A DNA stretch of 64,000 nucleotides, from assembly GCA_002320285.1 (NCBI GenBank), contig DCKE01000029.1, forward strand, positions 1,698-65,697, written 5' to 3'. Positions 51,882 through 59,731 of this stretch are shown here, one piece after another (position 1 is the stretch's first letter; each line of letters starts with the position of its first letter). Both the position numbers and the translations under genes were made by a program. The stretch is from Flavobacteriaceae bacterium UBA1682 (GTDB taxonomy: Bacteria; Bacteroidota; Bacteroidia; Flavobacteriales; Flavobacteriaceae). The notes beneath the pieces were generated by a model. The model ran no database searches and was not told the origin of the DNA. It saw only the letters and a program-made list of their open reading frames with translations.

Positions 51882-54455
51882 TTAGAAGTAATATTGACCA
51901 AAATCAACCAGAGTTGGATATAAGCTCTCTATGGTGATTGGGATGCTGATCGGTAGCGGGTTGTGTTGCTCTGCTTTATCAATCATCTTGATCGTAGACT
52001 CATATAATAAGGTCTCATTTTCGTCACTGTACACTTTCGTAGTGTATTTAGTTCCTTTTTTAGTGACTAAAATATGATTGGATGTTTCGTAATTGTAATC
52101 TTGAACTTTTAGTGCAATAGTTCCAGAAATCAATTTCCCATCGCTAAGTTGCGCTTTATTCTGAACTTTTCCTTTTTCATTATAATAAACGATTTCCCCA
52201 TCGATGTTATCATCTCTCATTTTAAAATCGTATCGCAATACGCCGTTAGCTGTGAAGTTTTGGACGTGGTACAGCAGTTCTTCTTCGTTTAATAAAGTTC
52301 TGGTCATCCTAACTTGACCTTCCGAAATGGTTTTGCTTTCCACTAAAACGCCTTCTCTATATGTTGAGGTTTCACTGGAATCGGACCCTAAATTAGCAAT
52401 TAAGACACCGTCATAATAGACTCCTTCTTTATAAGTTAGACGGGATACCTCTTGTCCCTCACTGTCGAAATAAATGGCCTCTCCATGATAGTAGCCATTT
52501 TCCATCGGAATTCTCGCTACAACGACATTGTTTTCGTATAGCTCCGTAAATATTTGCTCGCCTAAATGATAGAAGTCTCTAGTAGTAATATCATCAAGAT
52601 ATACCGAATAGGTCACTTCTTCACCCTCTTTTAGTCCATTTTCATAATTAGTGATGACTTTTGAGGAATAATCATCTCGAATAATCGTTTTTCCTTGAAA
52701 TGGCTTGCCGTCTTTGTATACGGTTTTAGAAACTAAAACACCTTTTTCATAAAAAAGACCCTCTTTGTAATAGTCAATTTCTGATTCCAGATAGGTTTTT
52801 GAATGCTCAGCAAAGATAGTATCAGCTTTATAAAATGTTTTCTTATACAGTAAGTTAGCATTTTTGTATTTCGATATACTTTGTATTTCGTTGGTGGAAT
52901 CAAAAAAGGTATAAAGCGTTCCGTCCAATTTGACATGATCAAATTTACCGAGCAGTTTTCCTTTATCATCGTAAAAAGTACTGTGTATTACTTCGTAATT
53001 CGCATATCGACTTTCACTTAAAATCTGACCGTTTGAATGATACTTGATATCCGAAATTTTGTATTCGTTTTCATCGTAATTTACCTCTTGAACCTTCGCT
53101 GCTTTGCCTTTGTAGTTTTCATAGGTTATGGAGCTGATTAGTTTTGCGTTTTTATAGGTGTTCGATTCGTTTATTAAATCCTTGTCATCGATGCTAATTA
53201 AAACGCCGTCAGTTGGAGTGGAATAGTAGTTGTAGTTTTCCTTACTATCAAAAGTTGCCTGACCTATCTGCTTGCCTTTTTTGTCGAAATAAGTCGCTTT
53301 GAATGAAGCATATTTTTTAAAGGGTGCACCGTTGCTGTAAAAAAGGGTTTCTGAAACCAAATTGCCATTGCTGTAAACGCGATGGGTGTTTTCCAGTTTT
53401 TCAACCCCGTCTTGAGGAGAACCCGATTCGTTATAAATCAGTTCGGATTCTTTTTGACCGTTTTTATCAAAGTACGTAACTTTAGTAGGATAGTAATCGT
53501 TGTATTCCGTCAATTGTTTTAAAGTACCGTCGCTGGAATACTCGTATAACTCGGATAAACTGCTGTCTTTGTAAACGTATTTGAATTCCACCAAATCCTC
53601 TTTACCAATCTCGCTGTTATATAAGATTTGAGTACCGTCGTTGATAGTGGTATAACTGTCTGCTTCCGTTTGTTCTTGATATACGGCAATTACTTCTCCA
53701 TTTCGGCTGTATTGAGTAAAAGAATTGACTTGGTCTTTTAAAACTTGTACTTCTTTAATTTCGCCAGTTCTATAATATTGGGTCTTTTTAACTAAAGAAC
53801 CGTCTTTGTGTTCGGAACTCGATTTTAATTGTAGGGGACTGTAATAGAAATCTATGTGGTTTCCATTGTATATTTCGTAACCGGAATAAGTACAAGTAGC
53901 TATCAATTGCCCTTTGCCATCAAATGTTTCTTCCTTGATAGGCAAGTTATTTTCGAAATAGACAACTTGTCTGTAATTGTTTGGTGTTTTGGCAAAAAGT
54001 TCCGCTTTGAGCAGCATACCGTCTTGGGCTTCCATAGCAGTATATACATCTTGAAATTCGTATACAACTGTACCGCTATAGAGTTCATTTTCATTAAAGA
54101 TCGCTTGATAAGTTGTGCCGTCATTTAAAGTGCTGACAACAGCGCCGTTGATAACACCATCTTTGTATTCAAAGGTGTTAAGTAAACGACCTTGTTGATC
54201 AAAAACACGGAGATTACCTTGATAAATCGACGGACTTTCATCCGTTGCAGTTATTCCTTTGGAATAAAGAACGTGAGATTTGGTGTATTTACTGACTTCA
54301 AAAGTTTTATCTTTTAGAGGGCGAATGGTCTTGTAGTAAATCGCATCGTTTTTTCCTACAACTTGATCGCTGTAATTGGTCCAGATAGTATCGTTTTGTG
54401 CATGTACTGTAGCTCCAGTAAGGAGTAATAGAGAAATATAAAGATTTTTTTTCAT
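51882..54455 (-). CDS. Large exported YwqK/MORN-like repeat protein
   Basis: 857 residues with a signal peptide (MKKNLYISLLLLTGATVHAQ). Nearly the whole mature protein is built from short beta-hairpin repeats of about 20-25 residues in the pattern G-x-L-x3-x-Y-x2-G-x-L: examples are LRVFDQQGRLLNTFEYKDG, KDGSLVKKTQYYRTGEIKEV, NGQILSESRYANYEV, YFDSEGQEVSRLTYKEG. This is the repeat of YwqK and MORN proteins. Database names call YwqK an antitoxin, but no toxin gene is present and the protein is exported. No T9SS sorting domain is seen. It probably forms a long beta structure in the periplasm or on the surface; ligand unknown. Confidence 0.8.
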   Translation of the reverse strand: MKKNLYISLLLLTGATVHAQNDTIWTNYSDQVVGKNDAIYYKTIRPLKDKTFEVSKYTKSHVLYSKGITATDESPSIYQGNLRVFDQQGRLLNTFEYKDGVINGAVVSTLNDGTTYQAIFNENELYSGTVVYEFQDVYTAMEAQDGMLLKAELFAKTPNNYRQVVYFENNLPIKEETFDGKGQLIATCTYSGYEIYNGNHIDFYYSPLQLKSSSEHKDGSLVKKTQYYRTGEIKEVQVLKDQVNSFTQYSRNGEVIAVYQEQTEADSYTTINDGTQILYNSEIGKEDLVEFKYVYKDSSLSELYEYSSDGTLKQLTEYNDYYPTKVTYFDKNGQKESELIYNESGSPQDGVEKLENTHRVYSNGNLVSETLFYSNGAPFKKYASFKATYFDKKGKQIGQATFDSKENYNYYSTPTDGVLISIDDKDLINESNTYKNAKLISSITYENYKGKAAKVQEVNYDENEYKISDIKYHSNGQILSESRYANYEVIHSTFYDDKGKLLGKFDHVKLDGTLYTFFDSTNEIQSISKYKNANLLYKKTFYKADTIFAEHSKTYLESEIDYYKEGLFYEKGVLVSKTVYKDGKPFQGKTIIRDDYSSKVITNYENGLKEGEEVTYSVYLDDITTRDFYHLGEQIFTELYENNVVVARIPMENGYYHGEAIYFDSEGQEVSRLTYKEGVYYDGVLIANLGSDSSETSTYREGVLVESKTISEGQVRMTRTLLNEEELLYHVQNFTANGVLRYDFKMRDDNIDGEIVYYNEKGKVQNKAQLSDGKLISGTIALKVQDYNYETSNHILVTKKGTKYTTKVYSDENETLLYESTIKMIDKAEQHNPLPISIPITIESLYPTLVDFGQYYF

Positions 54456-54471
54456 TGGAAAAAAATTAAAA

Positions 54472-54503
54472 AAAATCTTCAGTTATCAGCTGAAGATTTT
54501 TAG
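54472..54503 (-). terminator. Terminator of the DUF2805 gene
   Basis: AAAATCTTCAG (54472-54482) pairs with CTGAAGATTTT (54490-54500). It lies between the DUF2805 stop and the YwqK-like start on the minus strand, with an A tract that reads as T on that strand. Confidence 0.75.
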
Positions 54504-54505
54504 AA

Positions 54506-54778
54506 TTAATCAAATTTATTTTTGATGTAGTATTTACTGTCTAGGTCGTCAAGATCATCATCTTGCACTTTGGGTTTTGGCTTTTTGGCCGCAACCTTTT
54601 TTTTCCACAATTCATATTCATGGGGTGGAAATTTTTTTTTCATGATTTCGGTGACTTCTCGTTCACCGATTCCAAACTCATTTTTAATTGCTTCGAAGGG
54701 TTTTCTTTCTTCCTTTGCCATAGCAATTATCCGTTCCATTGATTCGCGATCAAACTCCAAGTTCTTATCTTTTTTCAT
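54506..54778 (-). CDS. DUF2805 (TIGR03643) family protein
   Basis: A 90-residue basic protein with ERIIAMAKEERKPFEAIKNEFGIGEREVTEIMKKKFPPHEYELWKKKV, which matches the small TIGR03643/DUF2805 family and contains a helix-turn-helix-like segment. The tail is Lys-rich and then acidic. It may bind nucleic acid, but no function is known. The start is clear, and it is followed directly by its terminator. Confidence 0.85.
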   Translation of the reverse strand: MKKDKNLEFDRESMERIIAMAKEERKPFEAIKNEFGIGEREVTEIMKKKFPPHEYELWKKKVAAKKPKPKVQDDDLDDLDSKYYIKNKFD

Positions 54779-54806
54779 TAGATGAAAAGTTAATCCAGTT
54801 TTAATG

Positions 54807-54830
54807 TTAATATTCTCATGTCAATATTAA
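54807..54830. promoter_or_regulatory. Inverted repeat upstream of the DUF2805 gene
   Basis: A perfect TTAATATT-N8-AATATTAA dyad lies 29-52 bp upstream of the DUF2805 start. It is AT-rich and could arise by chance; it could be an operator or the downstream hairpin of the DMT transporter gene. Confidence 0.3.
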
Positions 54831-54933
54831 TAAAAAAAAATAGATAAGCAAAAAATAAATTTAGAATTTAATAAATAAATTTATTTTTAATAAAAACAAA
54901 TATTAATGCGTGCTTTTAAGTGGTTTTATTGCT

Positions 54934-55899
54934 TTAATCCTTTGTTTTTTTAAATATTAACTGACTATTCATAAGTACGATAGCCGATAATATCAGTAAA
55001 ATCCCAATCCATTGGATGGCGATAACCGGTTCATTGAGAAGTAAATAGGCTACTGTAACTGAAACCGGTAGCTCTATGGATGAAATGATACTTCCGAGCC
55101 CAACGCCAGCATGTGGAAATCCCATGTTTAAAAAGATTGGAGGGATGATGGTACCAAATAAAGCTAATAGCAAACCCCAATTTAGTAATATCGTAAAATC
55201 GAAATCGCGAATACCCGAAGTATTGTCAGTCATAGAAGCTAAGAAGCTGCGCATAAACTCAAAATTATTAGGTCCGACCTGAGTAATAAAGGTAAAAATG
55301 CTGACAATTATTGTTGCTCCAATCAGCATAAAAAAACTTCTTTTTGGTGCGGCTAAGTGATTGGCAACAAAATTTGTTGTAAACATCGTCATTGAAAAAG
55401 AACAGGCCGCTAGGAATCCAAGGAATACCCCGCGATAGTCCAATTCAATTTTATCACCCAGTATATTTGTTGCTAATACCGTTCCAAATAGTATTATAGC
55501 TACGGCAATTAGTTTGATTTTCGACGGAAAAGTTTTGGTCATTATACTTTCAATAACCACTCCAATCCATACCGATTGCATTAATAGTACAACAGCAATA
55601 GACGCGTCAATATAACTTACAGCCATATAATATAAAACGGAAGTGAACCCCATTGAAGTTCCCGCTAAAATAAGTTGACGAATATCTTTGGCACTGGCAA
55701 CACTTTCTCCAAGTTGTTTTTTGCGAAATAGGTTGATGAAAAACATACCGACCAACCCCAATATCACTTGCGAAAAAGTTACTTCTGCTGTGGTAAAACC
55801 AGCTCTGTAGGCCAATTTGACAAAGGATGCCAACATACCAAAACTCGATGCACCACATGCTATTAATAATACTCCTTTTGTAATGTTCTTTTCTTTCAT
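54934..55899 (-). CDS. DMT-family (EamA) transporter
   Basis: About 321 residues from the ATG at 55899 (MKEKNITKGVLLIACGASSFG), with ten hydrophobic segments in two EamA halves (TSMGFTSVLYYMAVSYIDASIAVVLLMQSVWIGVVIESI and GVGLGSIISSIELPVSVTVAYLLLNEPVIAIQWIGILLILSAI). It is a drug/metabolite-type exporter of the inner membrane, with unknown substrate. A start at 55938 would add 13 residues before the first span; I prefer the shorter form but am not certain. Single gene. Confidence 0.9.
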   Translation of the reverse strand: MKEKNITKGVLLIACGASSFGMLASFVKLAYRAGFTTAEVTFSQVILGLVGMFFINLFRKKQLGESVASAKDIRQLILAGTSMGFTSVLYYMAVSYIDASIAVVLLMQSVWIGVVIESIMTKTFPSKIKLIAVAIILFGTVLATNILGDKIELDYRGVFLGFLAACSFSMTMFTTNFVANHLAAPKRSFFMLIGATIIVSIFTFITQVGPNNFEFMRSFLASMTDNTSGIRDFDFTILLNWGLLLALFGTIIPPIFLNMGFPHAGVGLGSIISSIELPVSVTVAYLLLNEPVIAIQWIGILLILSAIVLMNSQLIFKKTKD

Positions 55900-56073
55900 A
55901 CCCAAATAATGTTTAGATGTAAGCTCCCTTATTGCCATCTTTTCTTGATGGATATCCGTTTGTCAGAAAATTGGTATAAGCGAGATTTTTTTTGCTTTTT
56001 TTACAGCCTGTAAAGGTACCGTTTTTATGTTTCGCTAGTTCTTATAGAAAAGCCAATATTTAACCATTTATAT

Positions 56074-56095
56074 TTCGCTCGGTGCACCGAACGAA
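56074..56095. promoter_or_regulatory. 22-bp near-perfect palindrome
   Basis: TTCG-C-TCGGTGCACCGA-A-CGAA is symmetric except for one pair. It lies about 175-195 bp upstream of the DMT transporter start and beyond the htpG terminator. Its core is GC-rich, unlike the flanks. No T tract follows, so it is not an obvious terminator. It may be a binding site. Confidence 0.35.
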
Positions 56096-56124
56096 TCCCG
56101 ATTTTGGAATCCCGACTTAAAAAA

Positions 56125-56160
56125 AAAATCCGATAAACCTTTGAGTTTATCGGACTTTTA
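56125..56160 (-). terminator. Terminator of htpG
   Basis: TCCGATAAAC (56129-56138) pairs with GTTTATCGGA (56144-56153), with an A tract upstream that reads as T on the minus strand, 19 bp beyond the htpG stop. Confidence 0.8.
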
Positions 56161-56178
56161 ATAAATATTTAAAAGGTA

Positions 56179-58032
56179 TTACATTTGACTGAAGTTTCTT
56201 TTTACAAATGCAGTCAGTTCTTCTCCTTTGAGAAGTCCTTGAGATAATTTTGCTAAATCCAAGGCTTGCTTGATATGGCTATCGCGTTTTGCAGTATCCG
56301 TATTGTTTAATAAAGAGCTAGCAAATTCAGAATTGGTATTAACGATTAAGTTATACATTTCTGGGAAATTACCCATTCCAAACATTCCTCCGCCTCCAGA
56401 AGCACTCATTTCTTTCATACGGCGCATAAATTCTGGTTGTGTTATCACAAAGGGTTCATCGGTACTGTCTAAAGCTTCCATTTGTACGGTATACTTTTCT
56501 TTTGGAACCACAGTCTCCAAAACTTCTTTTAAGCTTGTAGTCTGCTCTTCACTTAATTTAGAAATCGGATTGTCGTCTTTCTTGATTAGGTTATTAACGT
56601 GATCGGCATCAACACGGGCAAAAGTCAGTTTTTCATTTTCTGATTCCAACTTTTGGATTAAGTGAGAAACGATCGGAGAATCCATTAAAATCACTTCATA
56701 TCCCTTGTCTTTCGCCGCAGCGATATAACTGTGTTGTGCATCTTTATTAGACGCGTAAAGAACGACTAGGTTACCGTTTTTATCGGTTTGCTGATCTTTA
56801 GTAGCTTCTTTCAACTCTTCTAAAGTAAAGTATTTACCGTCAACAGTAGGATACAACACAAATGCACCTGCTTTTTCAAAGAATTTTGGTTCTGACAACA
56901 TACCGTATTCCAAAACGATTTTTATATCGTTCCATTTCGCTTCGAAATCAGCTCTGTTTTCCGTGAACAAAGACTTGAGTTTGTCGGCTACTTTTCGGGT
57001 AATATAGTTCGCGATTTTCTTCACGTTACCATCGGATTGTAAATACGATCTCGATACGTTCAATGGAATATCTGGTGAATCAATAACTCCTTTTAACATC
57101 GTTAAAAATTCAGGTACGATCCCTTCGACGTTATCCGTTACAAAAACTTGATTTTGATACAATTGAATCTTGTCTTTCTGCATCTGAAGATCAGCGCTTA
57201 ACTTAGGGAAATATAAAATACCCGTTAAATTAAATGGATAGTCAACATTCAAGTGAATATTAAATAAAGGTTCTTCAAATTGCATTGGATACAATTCGTG
57301 ATAGAAGTTTTTATAATCTTCGTCTGTTAGTTCCGAAGGTTGTTTGGTCCATGCTGGCTTTGGATTATTGATGATGTTGTCTACTTCAACTTGATCATCT
57401 CCTTCTCCTTCAGTATGCGTACCAAATTTGATGGCGACTGGCATGAATTTATTGTACTTCACCAATAATTCATTGATTTTACTTTCTTCCAAGAATTCTA
57501 GAGAATCCTCAGCAATATGCAAGATGATTTCAGTACCTCTGTCTTGTTTGTCTGACGCTTCTAAAGTGTATTCAGGGCTACCATCACAAGTCCAATGTGC
57601 TGCAGGTTCATCTTTGTACGATTTAGTGATAATTTCAACTTTGCTAGCTACCATAAAGGCAGAGTAGAAGCCCAGTCCAAAATGACCGATAATTCCAGAA
57701 TCTTTTGCCGAATCCTTATATTTCTCTAAAAATTCTTCTGCTCCTGAAAAAGCAACCTGATTGATGTATTTTTCAACCTCTTCACGGGTCATTCCCAGAC
57801 CTTGGTCAATAATATGAAGTTTTTTTCCCTCCTTGTCAATTTTTACTTCAATAACAGGCGATCCGTATTCTACAGCAGTTTCTCCAATAGTAGTCAGGTG
57901 CTTGAGCTTTAAAGTAGCATCAGTAGCATTGGAAATAAGTTCTCTTAAGAATATCTCATGATCGCTATATAAAAACTTTTTAATTAGTGGGAAAATGTTT
58001 TCAACGGTCACATTAATTTTTCCTGATGTCAT
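56179..58032 (-). CDS. htpG: Molecular chaperone HtpG (Hsp90)
   Basis: 617 residues from the ATG at 58032 (MTSGKINVTVENIFPLI). The N-terminal GHKL ATPase has LRELISNATDATLK, IIDQGLGMTREEVEKYI and GHFGLGFYSAFMVA. The middle domain includes LNVSRSYLQSDGNVKKIANYITRKV with the catalytic Arg. The C-terminal dimer domain includes EFMRRMKEMSASGGGGMFGMGNFPEMYNLIVNTN. An in-frame extension to 58137 is Phe/Ile-rich and unrelated, so it is rejected. It is a single gene with its own terminator. Confidence 0.96.
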   Translation of the reverse strand: MTSGKINVTVENIFPLIKKFLYSDHEIFLRELISNATDATLKLKHLTTIGETAVEYGSPVIEVKIDKEGKKLHIIDQGLGMTREEVEKYINQVAFSGAEEFLEKYKDSAKDSGIIGHFGLGFYSAFMVASKVEIITKSYKDEPAAHWTCDGSPEYTLEASDKQDRGTEIILHIAEDSLEFLEESKINELLVKYNKFMPVAIKFGTHTEGEGDDQVEVDNIINNPKPAWTKQPSELTDEDYKNFYHELYPMQFEEPLFNIHLNVDYPFNLTGILYFPKLSADLQMQKDKIQLYQNQVFVTDNVEGIVPEFLTMLKGVIDSPDIPLNVSRSYLQSDGNVKKIANYITRKVADKLKSLFTENRADFEAKWNDIKIVLEYGMLSEPKFFEKAGAFVLYPTVDGKYFTLEELKEATKDQQTDKNGNLVVLYASNKDAQHSYIAAAKDKGYEVILMDSPIVSHLIQKLESENEKLTFARVDADHVNNLIKKDDNPISKLSEEQTTSLKEVLETVVPKEKYTVQMEALDSTDEPFVITQPEFMRRMKEMSASGGGGMFGMGNFPEMYNLIVNTNSEFASSLLNNTDTAKRDSHIKQALDLAKLSQGLLKGEELTAFVKRNFSQM

Positions 58033-58159
58033 AATTATTTGTATTTTTATAATTAAATTTACTTTTATAACCGAAATATTACAAATTGAGTACCAAATTG
58101 TAATTAGCGCCATATTGGCAGTAAAGAAAAAAAACAAAAAAAAGAGTCCTAAAAAAATT

Positions 58160-58187
58160 GGGCATGTTTATTGTTAACGTAATTTTG
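58160..58187 (+). promoter_or_regulatory. Promoter of the lipocalin-OmpA operon
   Basis: TTG ends at 58160 and is followed after 19 bp by TAATTTTG (58180-58187), matching the Bacteroidota promoter. The expected start site is near 58194, which places the ATG at 58205 as the first start codon of the transcript. Confidence 0.65.
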
Positions 58188-58204
58188 TAAAAATAAATTG
58201 ATCT

Positions 58205-58303
58205 ATGAAATCGCCATTGCTTAAGGGTTTGTTCAAAACAAACACTGTTCAGATTAAAGCGGTAGCAGATGATCTTAATGTAAAATTTAAAATCTTGATA
58301 TGA
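58205..58303 (+). CDS. Candidate 32-residue leader protein
   Basis: A short frame, MKSPLLKGLFKTNTVQIKAV followed by ADDLNVKFKILI, starts about 11 nt after a predicted transcription start. Its TGA stop overlaps the ATG of the lipocalin-like gene (ATGA), as real translationally coupled genes do. The A/T-rich sequence before the ATG resembles start regions of other genes here. I recognise no family. It could be a small protein in its own right or a leader that controls the downstream gene. Confidence 0.45.
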   Translation: MKSPLLKGLFKTNTVQIKAVADDLNVKFKILI

Positions 58304-58758
58304 AAAAACTAATTGTTTTGGGCGCTATGGCTCTGTTTGTGGTTTCTTGTAAACCGACGATGGACTCCAAGTCTCAAGTGGGAATTAAGGGGAATTGGAC
58401 CCTTACCAATGTTAAGCACATTGGAGGAGAATTTGTGAAAATAAATTCTTTTAATATTGCAGATTCTAAATGTTTCATCGGAAGTCAATGGAATTTTGTA
58501 TCCAATAACAATTCCGGATCATTAAGCTTGAATGCAGGTGGTGATTGTCCACAATTTGACAGTAAGTTCAAATGGACTATTGCGCCTTCTGGAGAATTTA
58601 GCTTTAAATTTGTAGATCAAGGTGAGAAAGCGAAACACGTGACCACGGGCTATGCGCTTAGAGTCGCTAATCAAACTGAATCGTCGTTCCAATTGGTGGA
58701 TAAAATCAATGCAGGTGGACAATCTTCAGATGTTATTTATCAATTTCAACGCAACTAA
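58300..58758 (+). CDS. Lipocalin-like lipoprotein
   Basis: 152 residues with a lipoprotein signal (MKKLIVLGAMALFVVSCKP; lipobox Val-Val-Ser-Cys at Cys17). The mature part starts with GIKGNWTLTNVKHIGG, the G-x-W of lipocalin-like proteins, and has beta strands ending SSFQLVDKINAG and VIYQFQR. Probably anchored to the outer membrane, facing the periplasm or outside. Ligand unknown. It is co-transcribed with the OmpA-family gene 30 bp downstream. Confidence 0.85.
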   Translation: MKKLIVLGAMALFVVSCKPTMDSKSQVGIKGNWTLTNVKHIGGEFVKINSFNIADSKCFIGSQWNFVSNNNSGSLSLNAGGDCPQFDSKFKWTIAPSGEFSFKFVDQGEKAKHVTTGYALRVANQTESSFQLVDKINAGGQSSDVIYQFQRN

Positions 58759-58788
58759 AACTTTATATAAACTAAACTCAACTTAAAA

Positions 58789-59487
58789 ATGAAAAATTTA
58801 AATATTTACTTATTAGCAGGAACGATGTTGGCCACTTCAGTAGGACTAACAAGTTGTAATGCTGTACAGAATTCTAATAAGACACAAAGAGGTGCTGCAA
58901 TTGGTGCTGCTGGAGGTGCTCTTATTGGAGGGATACTAGGTAACAACGTGGGTAACAAAAAGAACAGTGCTCTTGGAGCAGTATTAGGAGGTGTTATCGG
59001 TGGTGCAGCCGGAGGTGTTATTGGAAATAAGATGGACAAACAAGCTCGTCAAATTGAAGAAACAGTTCCTGGAGCTGAAGTAGAAAGAATTGGAGAAGGA
59101 ATTAAATTAATCTTGGGTGAGAACTCGGTAAACTTCAATTTAAATCAAGCTACCTTAACTCCTACAGCACAAGCGAACTTAGACAAACTAGTAAAAGTAT
59201 TCAAAGACAATCCAGATACTAATATTGAAATTTACGGTTATACAGATATTACAGGTAAAGAAGAATATAACTTAAAATTGTCAGGACAAAGAGCAAACTC
59301 TGTTAAGCAATATTTGACTAAACAGGGAATTGCTGCTAATAGAATGAAAACAAAAGGAATGGGTATTGCAGATCCAATTGCTTCTAACGATACAGATGCA
59401 GGTAGAATCAAAAACCGTAGAGTGGAATTTGGTATTACGGCTAACGAAAAAATGGTTCAAGACGCACAACAAGAGGCTGGAAGATAG
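58789..59487 (+). CDS. OmpA-family lipoprotein with glycine zipper
   Basis: 232 residues: a lipoprotein signal (lipobox GLTSC), then a glycine-zipper region (about 33-83, GAAIGAAGGALIGGILGNNVG and GAVLGGVIGGAAGGVIG) and a C-terminal OmpA peptidoglycan-binding domain (VNFNLNQATLTPTAQANLDKL, IEIYGYTDITGKEEYNLKLSGQRANSVKQYL, GIADPIASNDTDAGRIKNRRVEF). It links the outer membrane and peptidoglycan. The layout is like E. coli YiaD. It is second in the lipocalin-like operon. Confidence 0.94.
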   Translation: MKNLNIYLLAGTMLATSVGLTSCNAVQNSNKTQRGAAIGAAGGALIGGILGNNVGNKKNSALGAVLGGVIGGAAGGVIGNKMDKQARQIEETVPGAEVERIGEGIKLILGENSVNFNLNQATLTPTAQANLDKLVKVFKDNPDTNIEIYGYTDITGKEEYNLKLSGQRANSVKQYLTKQGIAANRMKTKGMGIADPIASNDTDAGRIKNRRVEFGITANEKMVQDAQQEAGR

Positions 59488-59504
59488 TTTATTGTTACCA
59501 ATTT

Positions 59505-59541
59505 AAAAAAGGGTAGAGACCACTTGGTCGCTACCCTTTTT
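59505..59541 (+). terminator. Terminator of the OmpA-family gene
   Basis: AAAAGGGTAG and CTACCCTTTT form the outer stem and GACC/GGTC the inner stem with loop ACTT; a T tract follows. Confidence 0.85.
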
Positions 59542-59549
59542 TTTTGAAC

Positions 59550-59594
59550 CAAAAAAACCAGAACCAACTGTGTTGCAGTCGATTCTGGTTTTGT
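59550..59594 (-). terminator. Terminator of the PadR-PspC operon
   Basis: AAAACCAGAA (59554-59563) pairs with TTCTGGTTTT (59583-59592), and an inner ACTG/CAGT helix is possible. On the minus strand it lies about 35 bp after the 21-codon reading frame at 59628-59693, so that frame would be inside the transcript. Confidence 0.7.
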
Positions 59595-59627
59595 AAAGTA
59601 AACCCGCTTTTTTAAAAGGACGTTGCT

Positions 59628-59693
59628 TTAAAAGATCAACCCGATTATCCAAGTAAGCACTAAATCAATTAATTTTAAGGCTAGGGCTATCAT
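59628..59693 (-). CDS. Candidate 21-residue membrane peptide
   Basis: Minus-strand frame MIALALKLIDLVLTWIIGLI plus a final Phe, then TAA. It can form one transmembrane helix with a Lys and an Asp inside the first half. It starts 38 bp after the stop of the PspC-domain gene, on the same strand and before the operon terminator. It is preceded by the A-rich AAAAAACCAATAAATT, like other starts in this genome. Phage-shock and PspC-type membrane systems often involve small proteins, but this link is inference. No family recognised. Confidence 0.4.
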   Translation of the reverse strand: MIALALKLIDLVLTWIIGLIF

Positions 59694-59731
59694 AATTTAT
59701 TGGTTTTTTGGTAGTATTATATAATAGGTAA

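Noticed and set aside
51882..54455. Toxin-antitoxin system suggested by the YwqK antitoxin name
   Set aside because: The protein is exported, 857 residues long, and has no toxin gene beside it.
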